Assembly: GCA_003427395.1 (NCBI GenBank)
Contig: BFEA01000016.1
Location: 2,818,766 to 2,867,096 of the forward strand
Source: Chara braunii
Taxonomy: Eukaryota; Streptophyta; Charophyceae; Charales; Characeae
Direction of reading: 5' to 3'
DNA length: 48,331 bases
Both the position numbers and the translations under genes were made by a program. This document shows positions 21,347-32,450 of this stretch, in pieces. Under the pieces are notes generated by a model. It saw only the letters and a program-made list of their open reading frames with translations. It did no database searches and was not told the origin of the DNA. Positions within the stretch are counted from its first letter, which is position 1, and each line of letters starts with the position of its first letter.

Positions 21347-22223
21347 GACAGTACGACACCAAGTTTTCAGCCTCAGTGCTTGTGTTCAGTGCGACTTTGC
21401 TTCGACATTCTGTTCGGGAATTCAAGACTGCGACTTTGCGACTTTTGCCACTTTGTGTCTGTGTCCGTCGAGTCGTGTGGAGTCTGCGTCGAGTTGAGTG
21501 AGTGTGTGTGTGTGTGTGTGATCTCACTCTCCCTCTCTATCCCAGCCTCGCTGCTCTGCCTCTGCGTCTTCACACTTTGGGTGCATTTGAAAATAATCAA
21601 AGGATACATTCACCATTTTACAGTGGCGAGTACAGCTGAGGGGGTGTTTGGTATGCTACATATGGGTACAAATAAATGAGTTTGGGCATGGCGGGTACAG
21701 AAATAAAAAGCAAAGAGCAGGGTGGGTGAACAGAGTCCGGCTGGGCCAAGTACAGGTGAACAAAAATGGACCTCTTATTCGAAGGCCAATGTTGCTGAAC
21801 AATTCTTCAATAGTCACCCACTGATTCAAGGCCTGTTGGTGGGTGCGATTGTCAGTCCTTGCCATGTTTGTGACCTGGCAGTGTAGAGTATGTGTTCTTC
21901 ACATGACTGTCAGTCACTATACAAATGCTCATGTGATTTGGACCTTCTATCCAAGCACTAGCCACTGGAGTGTTCAGACAAATATAATGGAGACAAGCGG
22001 CCCTCTTCAGGAGTAGCACCTAATGTCATTGTCTCCATGATTGGCACCCATGATCTGTTTATCATCAGTAATATGTGTAGTACTGTGTTCCATTCAGTCA
22101 CGACGCAGGTACCACAGCGGAGACTCCCATTGTTAATTTGATTACCATTCATTCCACAGTAGGTTTCCCTTTCTGCCCGGTGGAGGTGAACTCGGGTGCT
22201 TCTTGGAACCCTAGTGGAACACG

Positions 22224-22354
22224 GGTGATTCTTCTCCTTGATTTCAGTTGGTGATGCTTCTGTTTGATTTCATCTGGTAATTCTTCGGCTCGAGTTCCTG
22301 TGGTGATTCTTCTGCTTGATTTCATCAGGTGATTCTTCCGCTTGAGTTTCATCT
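22224..22354. repeat. 26-bp minisatellite, five units
   Basis: Five imperfect units of the type GGTGATTCTTCTGCTTGATT plus TCATCT follow one another; the last is 27 bp. The period is not a multiple of three, so it is not a coding repeat. Confidence 0.85.
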
Positions 22355-22735
22355 GGCACCCTTCGACAGAGGGCAAACCAGGTGCAACTCTCTTCATAGC
22401 CATTGTTCAAAGAAGCCCTCCGTTTGCCTTTCAGGGAAGATGATCAATTCTAAGAATCAAAATGATGAGGGAAGCAAACAAGGGGGAGGGACGAGGGGTA
22501 GGAGAAGATATTCAAGGAATGAAAAAATAACTCCCGAGAAGTAACTCTGGTGGTTGGCAACTCATCCCTAAGGCCCTGTTTTGGAGCTGCAGAGAAAGGA
22601 AGTAAAGGAGGAAGATGGTTGCTTCAGGAACAGTGCAGGAATCAAAGGGTCCAGTAAAGGGAAAGACTAACCTGACAGTCAATCCTCCATGCAGTGAGCA
22701 AACAATGCTGATCAAAGGCTCCTTAGGCCATAATT

Positions 22736-23620
22736 GTGAGGAATGAGCCCTCGTGGGACCCGTATCAGACATGCACATGTTCTGGGCAGAGGCCCCCATC
22801 AAGCCAAGTGACCGCCCTAAGTGAAGGCGGGCCTGAATATTCACTAGAGGCCAAGTTCGACATTTTTCATACGTGGGTACTCAGGCTGTTGCAGCCCGCC
22901 AGTTGGTTGAGTGGACACGTGAGCCTCCGTAAGCTGCGTCGTACAGTTTGGCCCCGGCCATGACAGTTGCGCCTGGGCACATACACACAATGCAGGGCTG
23001 ATACACCACAAAGTGCTACAGGCCTACGCAAAAGCAGCACTGTCGACGTACATACCCCGGGTCCTGTACAAAGGCAGCAAACGGCCCAAGTCTGGAGACT
23101 CAGGCCGTGTCCAACTGTAAAGGGCCCAGGCCCTCAACTGTAGCACTGTGCCTGGGAGCAGGTACTGGGGCCCGAACGGAAGCTACTGGAAGCTTCCCAG
23201 CCAGGCCACACGCAGCCAAGCAGAGGCTGCCACTTCCATATAGGAAGGAGAGCAGCCAGGGTTGGGCATTCTGGCCCACACAGGCAATGCGGTCACCCTG
23301 CTGTGTTGCTGCGCGAGACGGCGCTTTCGGGCGCTTGTGAGGTGAAGAGGGGCCCTGCTGCGTTGCCGCGCGAGACGGCACATGCGTGCGAGCGGCCAGG
23401 GCGCGTGCGGGCGCTTGTGAGGTGAAGAGTGGCGCTGCTGGGCAGCGGAGCGCTAGCAGCCATAGCCGGGCAGCAGGGCGCTAGGGGGTAAGAGGGCGAT
23501 CGGTGGTCTTCAGGAAGGAGGCGAGTGTGGGTGGTCAGGGTCTGATGAGGGGAGACGAGATACGCACCTGGTACATGAGAGAGGTTGGCTATGGTGTTGA
23601 CGTCATGTACATTGGTCTGC
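22736..23620 (+). repeat. Dispersed repeat family C, copy 1
   Basis: Shares GAGGAATGAGCCCTC, ACATGCA-ATGTTCTGGGC, CCGCCCTAAGTG and CCAGTTGGTTGAG with copies at 38068-38935 (inverted) and 46490-47225. It ends in a conserved GTTGACGTCATGTACATTG, with the TGACGTCA palindrome at 23598-23605. The sequence is GC-rich in the second half and has no conserved protein. It may be an LTR or a non-autonomous element. Confidence 0.7.
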
Positions 23621-24061
23621 AAGAGTCAAAGTGAGCCTGTTGCGTGAATGCTGATGTAGGTAGGATAGGCGAGTAGTGTAGGCTGGGCGTTGGGTGGCAG
23701 ACAGAGGGGAGAGACATTGGATACTGTGTTGGTGTGGCCTGAGGGCTTGAAGATTGGCTCATGACTTCATTGTATTTCTCTTATTTGGATGGAATCTCGG
23801 TGCATTTGTGCTCTCTGCTTGTACACGACTACTTGGACATCTGTGTGATTTCGCAACTTGGCTTTCTGTATATCGTCCCCACTCATATTCCTTGCATAAT
23901 GGAAAGAAGTGTTTGTGTATAAGGTTTGTGCTTACTTCGACTTGCCAGTGGGGGGAAAAAACGGACTATTCCTCCCGAGAATAGACTGGAGCCAGGACCA
24001 TAAGGCCCTGTATATTTGTGGGGGAAAAAGTGATTGACACTAACACAATTTTCTTTTTCAG

Positions 24062-24244
24062 CTCAGACAGCTCAGTGAAGCGCAAGCTGAGTGATTGTGA
24101 GCGGTGGATGAGGAAATATGAAGGGTGCAAAAAGGATGGATCTTCTCCATCATCGGAAAGCTTTTCTCTGTGTTTCACAATCGAAATGTGCCTTGCAAAG
24201 CTCCATGTTCATCCCGAGCACTCAGTTCAGCTAACCAGTGAGCG
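24062..24244 (+). CDS. Putative host-gene exon C (internal)
   Basis: A textbook acceptor (TTTTCTTTTTCAG) precedes 24062 and a strong donor, GCG|GTGAGT, follows 24244. The exon encodes about 60 residues: SDSSVKRKLSDCERWMRKYE, then a Ser-rich turn, then FSLCFTIEMCLAKLHVHPEH and SVQLTSE. The first base completes the codon split at the end of exon B (AG+C, Ser), and the last two bases wait for one base from exon D. No domain recognised. This is the best-supported exon in the window. Confidence 0.65.
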
Positions 24245-25212
24245 GTGAGTAATATTTTTCATGATTTTCTTTCAGGAGTGGGCCTTACTGTTGCCATGGG
24301 TTGAAACTGAAATGTAATGCATTCCATTGAAGTTGCTGCTGTGATTCTAGTTTGAATCACGATGCAAAGGCTTGAGGCAAATACGCAAATTTCCATGTTC
24401 AGATGGGGATGAGGAGAGAAGAGAGGGGGGAAACAGTGAGAAAATAAGACAAACAAAACAATAACATGCTCAATGTCAACTCTCTCTCATCGCCCTACCA
24501 TACCATCACTCTCATATCTCATCCGCTTCTTTTATTGGTCCGCAACAAGAAAGAATATGCTATTGAGTGAACAATCAATGTTTGCTGAATCTCCCTGGCA
24601 ATAATCTTGAGAATATACTCTCCTTGACCTCAAATCCCTCCAACCTCCCTCCTTATGGCACTATTCAAGCTAGCATCACTCAGCATGATTTATAGATGAC
24701 AACACGAGAAAATCAACACTTTCAGCCTCAACTTGAACGAGCCCTCAAAGGACCTCCCTGATGCCATGCCCCACATTGGAGAGAACAATTGAAGTCCACC
24801 ACAGCAAAAGGTGGGACTTCAATCAAATTCCCTCTCGCTCCCCTTACCTTATTCTACTGCTGTCTCCAACATCGTCCTCAAGCCCAATGTAGACTCGAAC
24901 CTTAACCACCATAGTCATACGTTCTCCGTCTTTCATCTCTTTCACCTCCATAGCTATGGAGGGCACCATCTCAAATGGCAAGCTCACCTCCAAGCTGCCT
25001 CGACCATCCCTCACTGTGGGCAGCACCAAAGAGTCGAGTCGTTCTGTTTGGACTACCACTACATTTCCTTGGTCAGCATCCTTCTTTCATCTCCCTTTCC
25101 TGATGATGCATTTTACATTTTGGTTCTCCTTTCTTTGCCTGCAGCAGATTTTCATCTCTTGGGGACCATATTTCTCCAGAATTTTTTCGGTTTCTAACTC
25201 AGAGTTCAGCAG

Positions 25213-25324
25213 TTCCCTCTTCCCTTTTCTTTTCAAAATATCTGAAGGCGCTGAACTCTCAGAGCTCGCTCTTTTGATGGAGCAGCTCAAAAGGGTTCAA
25301 CGCCATCCGGATATCAGCGACTGA
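25213..25324 (+). CDS. Putative host-gene exon D (terminal, with stop)
   Basis: After TTCAGCAG| the frame SLFPFLFKISEGAELSELAL continues with LMEQLKRVQRHPDISD and stops at TGA (25322-25324). An alternative acceptor three bases upstream keeps the same frame. The single leading base completes the codon split at the end of exon C (CG+T, Arg). Exons B, C and D together give 987 coding bases, exactly 329 codons including the stop. No polyadenylation signal is evident before the minus-strand LINE that begins shortly afterwards. Confidence 0.5.
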
Positions 25325-26546
25325 TGCTTTGTCTGTGGCGGGTTTGCGGTTTTTTCTCAGTGCTTCAGGCATGCCTTTCGGGTAGGGTATCTTGTGATTG
25401 TCTATTTAGAGTTGGGAAAGGGTAATCTCTTCTTCTTCTGTAATGTTGCAGGTGTTATCTGTGTCTTCCTGTGCAAGCTGGGCGTCATCCCATAATGTGA
25501 ATATGATGTCCTTTACTTTGATTTCTCCTATCCTTCCGTTGGCCATCATTAGGTCTTCAAAACTTAGTCTGTTTTTGTAGCTCGGTTCTTTTCCATTGTA
25601 TGTTGTAGTCCGTTTCTATCTGCATTTGGATGAAGGGCCAAGCCTCTCTTGTGTGCCTTGGTTTCTTGCCCAGGGTTTCCTGACACCGTTTTCTTTCAGA
25701 TGTTCCATAAGAGGGCTTTTTGTAAGCTCCCACAGAGAAGAGTTTCGGTGAAGGACCAAAAGTTCGGCACCTCCTATCCCAACAGCCAAAATAGGGGGTC
25801 ATCTGGGAGTGCTTTATCTGTGACTCTCCGCCAGACAGCTTCAGCCAGCTTCCATAGTTGTTTCACTCTTGGGCAGAGTAGGAAGCAATTAGGGATGTCC
25901 TCTTCGTTTCTTCTCGGCAGTTGGCGCATTGCTCGTTCAGAACATTTCTGTCTTGCATTCTTCTTCTGGGATTGAGCCATACGTTTGCTGGGACTGTGAT
26001 ATACCAGATTAGCCACTGGATGCTCCCCAAGCCCGGTGGTCGGAGTACAGTCAGTTTTTCCCATGGAATGTCCATGAAATGTTTGGGATCCACTTCTAGG
26101 TGTTTCCACCATCGTTCAGCTATTACTGTGTCGGGTGGTTCTTGCCTTTTCCTCAGTCTGCACCCTAATCTCGTGGTATAATCCAGTAGGTTGGTTCTCC
26201 GACTCAGTCTTAGTCTTCCTTGTCTGAGATTCCAAGCCCATTCTGCTGGGTCTACTTTCAGGCACTGTAACAGGGTCAGCAGGTAGATGGTTAGAGACTC
26301 TTGTTCCGCAACTCTTATCTTTCTTAGCAAATACCTTCTAATTAGTTCTTGAAGTTCTGGTTTCTTGGACCCATTATTGAAGTCTGTTCCTGGTTCCTTT
26401 ATTTCGTGAGATGAGAAGCGAAGCCACCTGGGTCTGCCGTCGTCTATGTCTTCATAATAAAAGGCTTGGAGTGATGTTTCAGAGTCTTTGAGTACCGCCC
26501 ATTCACCGGGCGATTTACATTTATTTGTTGTCTTATTGTGGTCCAT
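25325..26546 (-). pseudogene. LINE ORF2 C-terminal fragment (copy 2)
   Basis: Two overlapping minus-strand frames (25863-26546 and 25557-26112) carry the post-RT part of ORF2. They include WAWNLRQGRLRLSRR, IQWLIWYITVPANVWLNPRR and a zinc finger split by a frameshift (CANC ... then NCFLLC, where the usual His is Asn). The final stop is at 25557. The fragment is diverged relative to copies 1 and 4, with at least two frameshifts. It lies just downstream of exon D in the opposite direction. Its 5' end runs into a 100-bp duplication near 26514. Confidence 0.75.
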
Positions 26547-26693
26547 GCTGCTTCTTCTTGTCAGTCATCGCTTTGGCATTTGGATTGCAAGTTGTTGACA
26601 AAGGGCCGGGGAATTTACATCCATTTGTTGTCTCGTGGAATTCTCTTATTGTGGTACTTGCTTTGGCATTCAGGTTGCAAGTGTTTGACAAGG
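26514..26693. repeat. ~100-bp tandem duplication
   Basis: TTTACAT-CATTTGTTGTCT ... GCTTTGGCATT-GGTTGCAAGT-TTTGACAA-type sequence at 26514-26613 is repeated from 26614, with moderate divergence and internal indels. Confidence 0.7.
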
Positions 26694-26799
26694 TGGAAGT
26701 GTCCTCCATACTTGGCTTTGGCCTCCATTCGGACTGTGCTGCAGCTTGCCCCCAGGTAGGTGGGGATTGAATTGCTCCCAGATCTCATTGTGCGAAAGC

Positions 26800-27310
26800 A
26801 TGCAACATGGAGGTGCTATGGTCCTGTCCGTTTGATGTTGCAAATCCCAAATTGGAGACAATGCCATGCATTGCAGCTCAAATAGGAGGAGGAATGAGTT
26901 CAGAAGAGGAGAAGAGTGTAGTAGTAGACGAAGAAGAACACAAACTGGAACCAATGTCATCTCCCTCCTTCACTCTCCACCATCATCTCCCTCTCTTCAT
27001 CTCCTCCACCAATTTATTAATAACGAACGACTAAACAAGAATCACTGTTCGAATGAGCCCCTTTTCTCCCAGTGTAGAAAGAGCTCTCCTTTAGGTCACT
27101 CCTCCTCTCTTCTCGACTAGGCATGGCTACTGCCTATGGTGGTTCATCCATTTCTAGCACAGATGTTCAGAGGACAACACCATAGCTACACCCAGATGAA
27201 GTCCATGTCCAACCGCAGGGGCCTTCTTGATGCAGCGCCAACCAGGAAGATGAAGATCTAGGTCCACCATGGCCAAAGGTAAGTCTCCTTGTCAGTGCCC
27301 ACATTCTTCC
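26800..27310 (+). repeat. Dispersed repeat family D, copy 2
   Basis: Partner of 15150-15760. It has the same order of a GAAGAAGAA-rich part, a CTCC-rich part (CTCTCTTCATCTCCTCC), AGAGGACAACACCATAGCTA, then CAGGGGCCTTC and GATGAAGAT, and the GGTAAGTC donor-like end near 27281. No coding sequence is shared between copies. Confidence 0.55.
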
Positions 27311-28090
27311 TCCTTCCTCTACCTACCTACATTGCCTGTTTGGGAGGTCATCTCCCTCTACCTCCATAGACTAAGGGTTCTCCTACCTCCCACTGCTACT
27401 ACTCCACAGTAATGTTGGCCACCTTCCTAACCCTCAGCTTCTCCTTCACCATTAAGTGCTCCGTGTCGCTCTCACTCTGGGCGAGCAGCAGCATGACCGC
27501 ATGGTGAATGAGCAGACTACTTATGGCACCGAATGATATACGCTTGGCCGCCCTGACACCCATACCTCTTGGCCGTTCACTACCTGCCTCTATCGGCCTC
27601 CCTTGGGTGCACTAGACCTACTGGATGAAGCTCCTGGAACATCATAGCAGATTGTTCTCTCCCTGCAAGACCCGAATCTACCCCTATGAGCTATCTACAT
27701 TTGGGCCTGGTCATCATGACCTACTGGAAAGCTACCGGACCCTCCTAGGCCTAGCCGACTGGCTGGAGAATCACTACCAGGTCCTGAACAAATTCTACTT
27801 ATGTCAGTGGCCGTCGTTCTAACCCCATTTTGTCCCTATGGCTAACTTTCTGCCTTGTCCCTGATCCTACCCCTATTCTGTCCTTGTCCGAGGCACAGGC
27901 ACACAACACGGCCAACAGTGTTAGCACCTGGACTCAGACTTGGACTCAGAACTCAGCAAGCAAGTACATGGAGTACAATGGTACATATATATTATAAAAC
28001 CAAGGAAACAGACTCAGAATCGGAATTCTCAGCAATCAGATCAGAAGGCCAGCATGTTCTCAGAAAAAGTGCCGAGTTCTCCGACTGCAA
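27311..28090. other. No gene recognised
   Basis: Pyrimidine-rich, gene-poor sequence that may continue the family D repeat (compare 15760-16300). A few short frames, none with a domain. Confidence 0.4.
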
Positions 28091-28239
28091 TTTTTTTTTT
28101 TTTTTTTTTTTCAATTTGAACAGAACCTTTGGATTCTGGCTCCTTTTCCATTATGGGGAGCGTCAGTCCGTCTCCTTTTAAAAAAAAAGAACCTTAAGGN
28201 TCTAGCTCCTTTTCCATTCTGGGGNNNANNNNNNCNNTT

Positions 28240-28241
<2 letters not shown>
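28091..28241 (-). mobile_element. Chain of nested LINE tails
   Basis: Reading left to right: a T run (28091-28111), then a LINE tail ending GCGTCAGTCCGTCTCC. Next comes TTTT plus an A run and a second tail (TCTAGCTCCTTTTCCATTCT). That tail ends in a partly N-masked segment whose readable bases, A at 28228 and TTCC at 28238-28241, fit GCATCAGTC-GGTTCC. Immediately after it begins the T run of LINE copy 3. Each tail is about 65 bp and breaks at the same position of the consensus. Confidence 0.65.
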
Positions 28242-28272
<31 letters not shown>

Positions 28273-28564
28273 TTGAAACAGGTCCTTNTGGTCCTGGCTC
28301 CATATCCATTCTGGGGAGCGTCAGTCCGGTTCCTTTCCACCGGCAAGTCAAATATGAAATACATGGTGAACACTCTCACGCTTCCTTCGTCTGGCCGAAG
28401 GAACCCTGACCAGCATTGATTGCTCCATATCCGGAGGATTGATTGTCAGCTTGCCCTACCACTTTTCCTCTCAGGATCTATTGAGATTCTGTCAAATGAT
28501 TCGTATGAAGCGAGAAAAGAGGAGAGTCGTCTATACTGTTGAGATTAAAATCTCAGTTTTCCCA

Positions 28565-31500
28565 TCATTGGGTCACCGTCCTTGTTGGAGTAGTGCTGTG
28601 CCATTTCTTCCCAATCAATCTGTTATCCGTCACAGTTGCGAGCTTTCCCTGTAGAAGCCAGTTCCTCATGAAGACCCGTCTCTTGATAGTTATCCCTTCT
28701 GGTCTGCCTTTAGCTGTTGCTGTCACCTCCCTCCACCTGGATCGAATCTGAGTTTCGACCGTTCCCAGCAATAGCACCCACATTTCTTCTCTTGCCACCT
28801 TAGTTCCTTCGATCGTCTTGGTACATCTCCTTTTCCAGATACCCATAGGGCCAGCTTCCTGAGCAAGTGAAACCAGACTTCCCTGCCGCCTTTGAGATTG
28901 TTAGTATTGGAGCAGATGTTCAGGGGAGTTGTAGGCGGAGGGGGTGATGAGAAGAGGTGGGGCCATAGGCCTCGCACCTTGTTCCATATCCATGCTGCTT
29001 CCATGCAGTACAGTTGACAGTGGGGTATATCTTACGGGTTGCCGTCTTTGCATAGCCTGCAAAGCTCGGAGCTGTCAGGGTCCGTATGTCTCCTCCTCTT
29101 GTGGAGCCATTGATTGACAGGCAGCGATGCGTGCGCTAAGAGCCACTGCATGCTCCGAATCCTAACCGTTCTAATGGGCAGGTACTTTATCCATGGGATG
29201 GAGATGGGGACTGTGGGGTCCGGATCTGTGGTTTGCAGCCCCAGCTCGTAGCCGAATTTGACATCGTACTCGAATATCGTTCTTGTTTTCCCAGATTTGC
29301 CCTGCTTCCAGACCCACTCTTTCGGGTTGAATTCGAGGTCCGAAATGCTGAGGTTCGGTTTGAAGATTCGCCAGGGTTTTGACTTGGATACCCTCACTTT
29401 TCTCAATCGGAAGGTTTTGAGTGTGTCGCAGTGGGGGTCTTTGTTCTCGATTTCCAGCTCTTGTGGGTTGTGGTTAGCTATGGGGTATGAGTAGAATTTA
29501 GATAGGTAGCCGAGTGGGTTGGTTCGAGAAACGAATCGATATGCTCCGGTGGGTCGGGTTTGGGAGATGAGTACGCCTCAGTCCCTGGACTTCCATAAGA
29601 AGTCTTCCCTTAGGAGGGAGAGCCATTGTGGTGGGATACTCTTTTAGATCAGCGTTAGGTTATCAGTGAGGGAGTGGCAGCCTTTTAAGACCTTTTGTAG
29701 TTCGTTCTCAGTAGCCCATTGTCCTTGGTTCTCCGCCCAAATGTGTTTGACCTGCAATCTGCCTTTTTCTACCCAAGATTGCCATCTTCGGTCTTTTGAG
29801 CATAGTGTCCATGTTGCTCCACTGGGGTCGGTGATCCAGGGGTTGCAGAAGAGAGGTTGCCTGAGGACCTCTTCTCTGTTTCCTGGTGCGCCGTGTTTGA
29901 TTGGCATCATTTTGCGCCAGGCTTTGATGGTAGGGCTCCAGTATGAGATAGTTGTCTGAGTGGGGGTTGTGATAGGCTCGGCAGGGTTTCTCCTACGCAG
30001 TCTGCCTGATGTTATTGTCCAATCCTTTGCCATGAGCCAGTAGAGCCCCTTCAGGGTCCATGGGAGCTGATGGGTGCCAGGTTTCTGATGCTGTCTAGCG
30101 CCATCTGGGTCCATGGGAGGAATTGTCTGGTCAGAATCTTGATGATCCATTTCATCTGCAGTCCTATGGCCTCCTGTTTGGGGTCGATTATCCCGAGGCC
30201 TTCCTCTTGTGGTTTCCTGGTGATGTGGTTCCAGGCGGCCCTGTTGATACAAGTGGTTTTGTTGGGATCTCCTGTCCACAAATAGCATCTCACCTTGTTC
30301 TTCAAGGTCTTAAGGTCGTCATCAGGGGGGGACCAGATGGATGCCATGTACCTCAGTGTGGAGAAGATTTTCATGTTAGTTAGTAGCACACATCCGATGA
30401 GTGAGGCCTATGCGTTTTTGCAAAGGGCCAGGCGCGTGATGGCCCTGGCGATTAGGTTCTGACCCATACCTGTCCATACTCCTTCCTTGGTGATCATGAT
30501 GCCCGAAAACCATAGTGCTTGTTCCCCCGTAGTCCATGACATCTGCGTGTCTGTGTCTGATGGTTGGGGAGGGGTCCCTTCTGCTAACCACCACCCTTCG
30601 GTTTTGTTCCAGTTGACCCTCATTTCTGAAGCTTGTCTGAAGACTTCCATTGCTCTTGCCAGTGCTTGGAAGGAGCTGTTATTGGCTCGGATGAGGACAG
30701 TGAGGTCCTCAGCGAACATGAGTGTTGTGGGTAGGTTGGGGAGGGGTCCCTTCTGCTAACCACCACCCTTCGGTTTTGTTCCAGTTGACCCTCATTTCTG
30801 AAGCCAGTCTGAAGGCTTCCATTGCTCTTGCCAGTGCTTGGAAGGAGTTGTTATTGGCTCGGATGAGGACAGTGAGGTCCTCGTCGAACATGAGTGTTGT
30901 GGGTAGGGCGAAGTCGTGTAGCGGGTTGAAGTTTCGTTCCGTGAGGCGATCTATGGATGGGTCTTTCCCGAGGAAGAAAGCTATAGCTTCCATAATGAAG
31001 AGGAATATATAGGCGGAGCCAATGGGTCGCCTTGTCTGACCGATCTCGAAATCGGATAGGTTTCTGATAGAATCTTGTTGACCTGGACTCTGCCTGTAGC
31101 ATCTGAGTATAGGACTTTCACCCAGTTTTTGAAGTTTGGGCCTACCCCCATTTTCTCCATGCACGAGTGGAGGAACTCCCGGTGGACTTGGTCGTAGGCC
31201 TTTTCGAAATCGAAAAACAGGATTGCAGCCTTCATTCGTTTTTCCGTGATCTTTTTTGCTGCCTTGTTCGGAGTCATCACGTTGCTCAATATGTACCGAC
31301 CTGGGATAAAACCTGCTTGGTCGATGTGAAAGCAGTTGTTCGTTAGTTTTGTGATTCGATTCGCGAGAGCCTTAGCGAGGATTTTGTAGGGTGTGGTGAG
31401 TAGTGATATAGGTCTGTAGTTCTTCATGTCTTCTTTGTCTCCCTTTTTATACAGCAGTGAGACCACGCTGGTGCTCAGTTCTTTGCCTAGGCCTCCTTTT

Positions 31501-32053
31501 TGCATTCTTTCATTTGAGCAAGTCCTCTCCTAGGGTCGGCCAGAAGCAGCTCCAAAATTCTTTAGAAAGAGTCCGTCGATGCCCGGGGCTTTGTCGTTTC
31601 CCATCTGGGTCAGGGCTATGTGCAATTCGGCTAGGGTTAGGGGTTTGTCCAGGCCTGCCAATTGGCTTGTCGGGATCGTCTTTTCCAGGTACAAAAGCAT
31701 GAGTTGGCGGGCTTCTTGGTTCGCTGTGGTCGGGGGTGAGGGTGTCTTCGATTCGTATAGGTCTGCATAGAATGCCCTAGCTATCCTGACCATCTCTGGA
31801 CCTGTTGTTTTTGTGTTCCCTTGATCCGTTGGGTCTTTGAGGCCCTTTATCATGTTGTTCCTCGCATTCACTTTAATTTTAGAGAAGAAGAATTTGGTCA
31901 TGGACTTGTTGAGATTGTAGTCTGTCATCCTTGCTCGTAGTTGCAGGCCTCTCAGTTCCCACCTCCTCCACTCATTTAGTTCTTCCTTGGTGTCGGCTAG
32001 TAGTTCCCGGTAGAAATCGCTTGAGGGGTCTTCCGCCAGATTTTCTTCTGCAA
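28565..32053 (-). pseudogene. LINE ORF2, RT to C-terminus (copy 3), broken
   Basis: Minus-strand frames in order: linker (AEENLAEDPS ... EELNEWRRWELRG), GNDKAPGIDG, RT with NYRPISLLTTPYKILAKALA, FFDFEKAYDQV, RQGDPLAPP and a degraded active site, then thumb, WLLAHASLPVNQWLHKRR and a C-x2-C-x9-H-x4-C finger interrupted by TAA at 29032-29034, ending at 28565. A 172-bp tandem duplication shifts the frame at the active site. Its two copies read FAED and FDED where copies 4 and 5 have FADD. Several other frameshifts exist. It encodes the reverse transcriptase part of a LINE but cannot be active. Confidence 0.9.
30562..30905. repeat. 172-bp tandem duplication in LINE copy 3
   Basis: 30562-30733 and 30734-30905 both start GGTTGGGGAGGGGTCCCTTC and end at the AACATGAGTGTTGTGGGTAG region, with a handful of differences. 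They cover the RT active-site motif, so the catalytic region is present twice in different frames. Confidence 0.95.
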
Positions 32054-32450
32054 CGCATCAGTCTGGTTCCTATTCCACCGCCAAGTCAGAAAAGATTACA
32101 ATAAGTACTCACCCACGCTTCTCCCCCTTTTGGTGTGGAGGTCCGACGGACGGCATTGATTACTTCCCTAGGGAAGGATGTACCATCCCTCACCCCTGCC
32201 TAAGTTAGCCTGAGCTACTTTACTTTAGGTCTGGAATGCTTTTCTGGTTGATTGTGGTCTAGTCAATCTGCTACTCGCAGACCCTTGGTTGGTGAGATTT
32301 TGTCTCGCTGGAACAGCAGGTTTGGCTTTATGGGGTGTCCAGATCTAAAGCCCTAAACCCTATCTGAGTTGGTTACTGCACTCTTTGCTGGGTACTTGAA
32401 GCATATCCTGCTGTTTTACAGCTTTATGAGATTCTACATCCCATGGAAGG
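32054..32450 (-). mobile_element. LINE subfamily B 3' untranslated region (interrupted)
   Basis: Matches 45862-46400 and the inverse of 60-240 through landmarks such as CCGCCAAGTCAG, CTCCCCCTTTTGGTGTGG, GGCATTGATTACTTCC and CCTGCCTAAGTTAGCCTGAG. It stops exactly at the LINE copy 3 junction, and its missing tail is probably the second tail at 28178-28241 on the other side of copy 3. Confidence 0.7.

Larger units (their letters stand above)
20264..24061 (+). other. Intron B-C of the putative host gene, repeat-filled
   Basis: GTACTC ... TTTTTCAG boundaries, 3.8 kb. It holds the foldback element (20446-20818), a duplicated GGCGCC region, a (GT)n tract near 21500, a 26-bp minisatellite and one copy of dispersed family C. 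Another donor-like GTGAGT lies at 20405. Confidence 0.45.
28242..32053 (-). mobile_element. 5'-truncated LINE (copy 3), nested in another LINE
   Basis: Starts with its A tail (T run 28242-28270) and the tail module GTTGAAACAGGTCCTT ... ending at 28450, and extends to about 32053, where it breaks inside ORF2. The right flank GCATCAGTCTGGTTCC (32055-32070) agrees with the N-masked left flank at 28226-28241, except for one readable base. These are the likely target-site duplications. The right flank continues as a LINE subfamily B tail, so copy 3 sits inside that older element. Confidence 0.8.
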
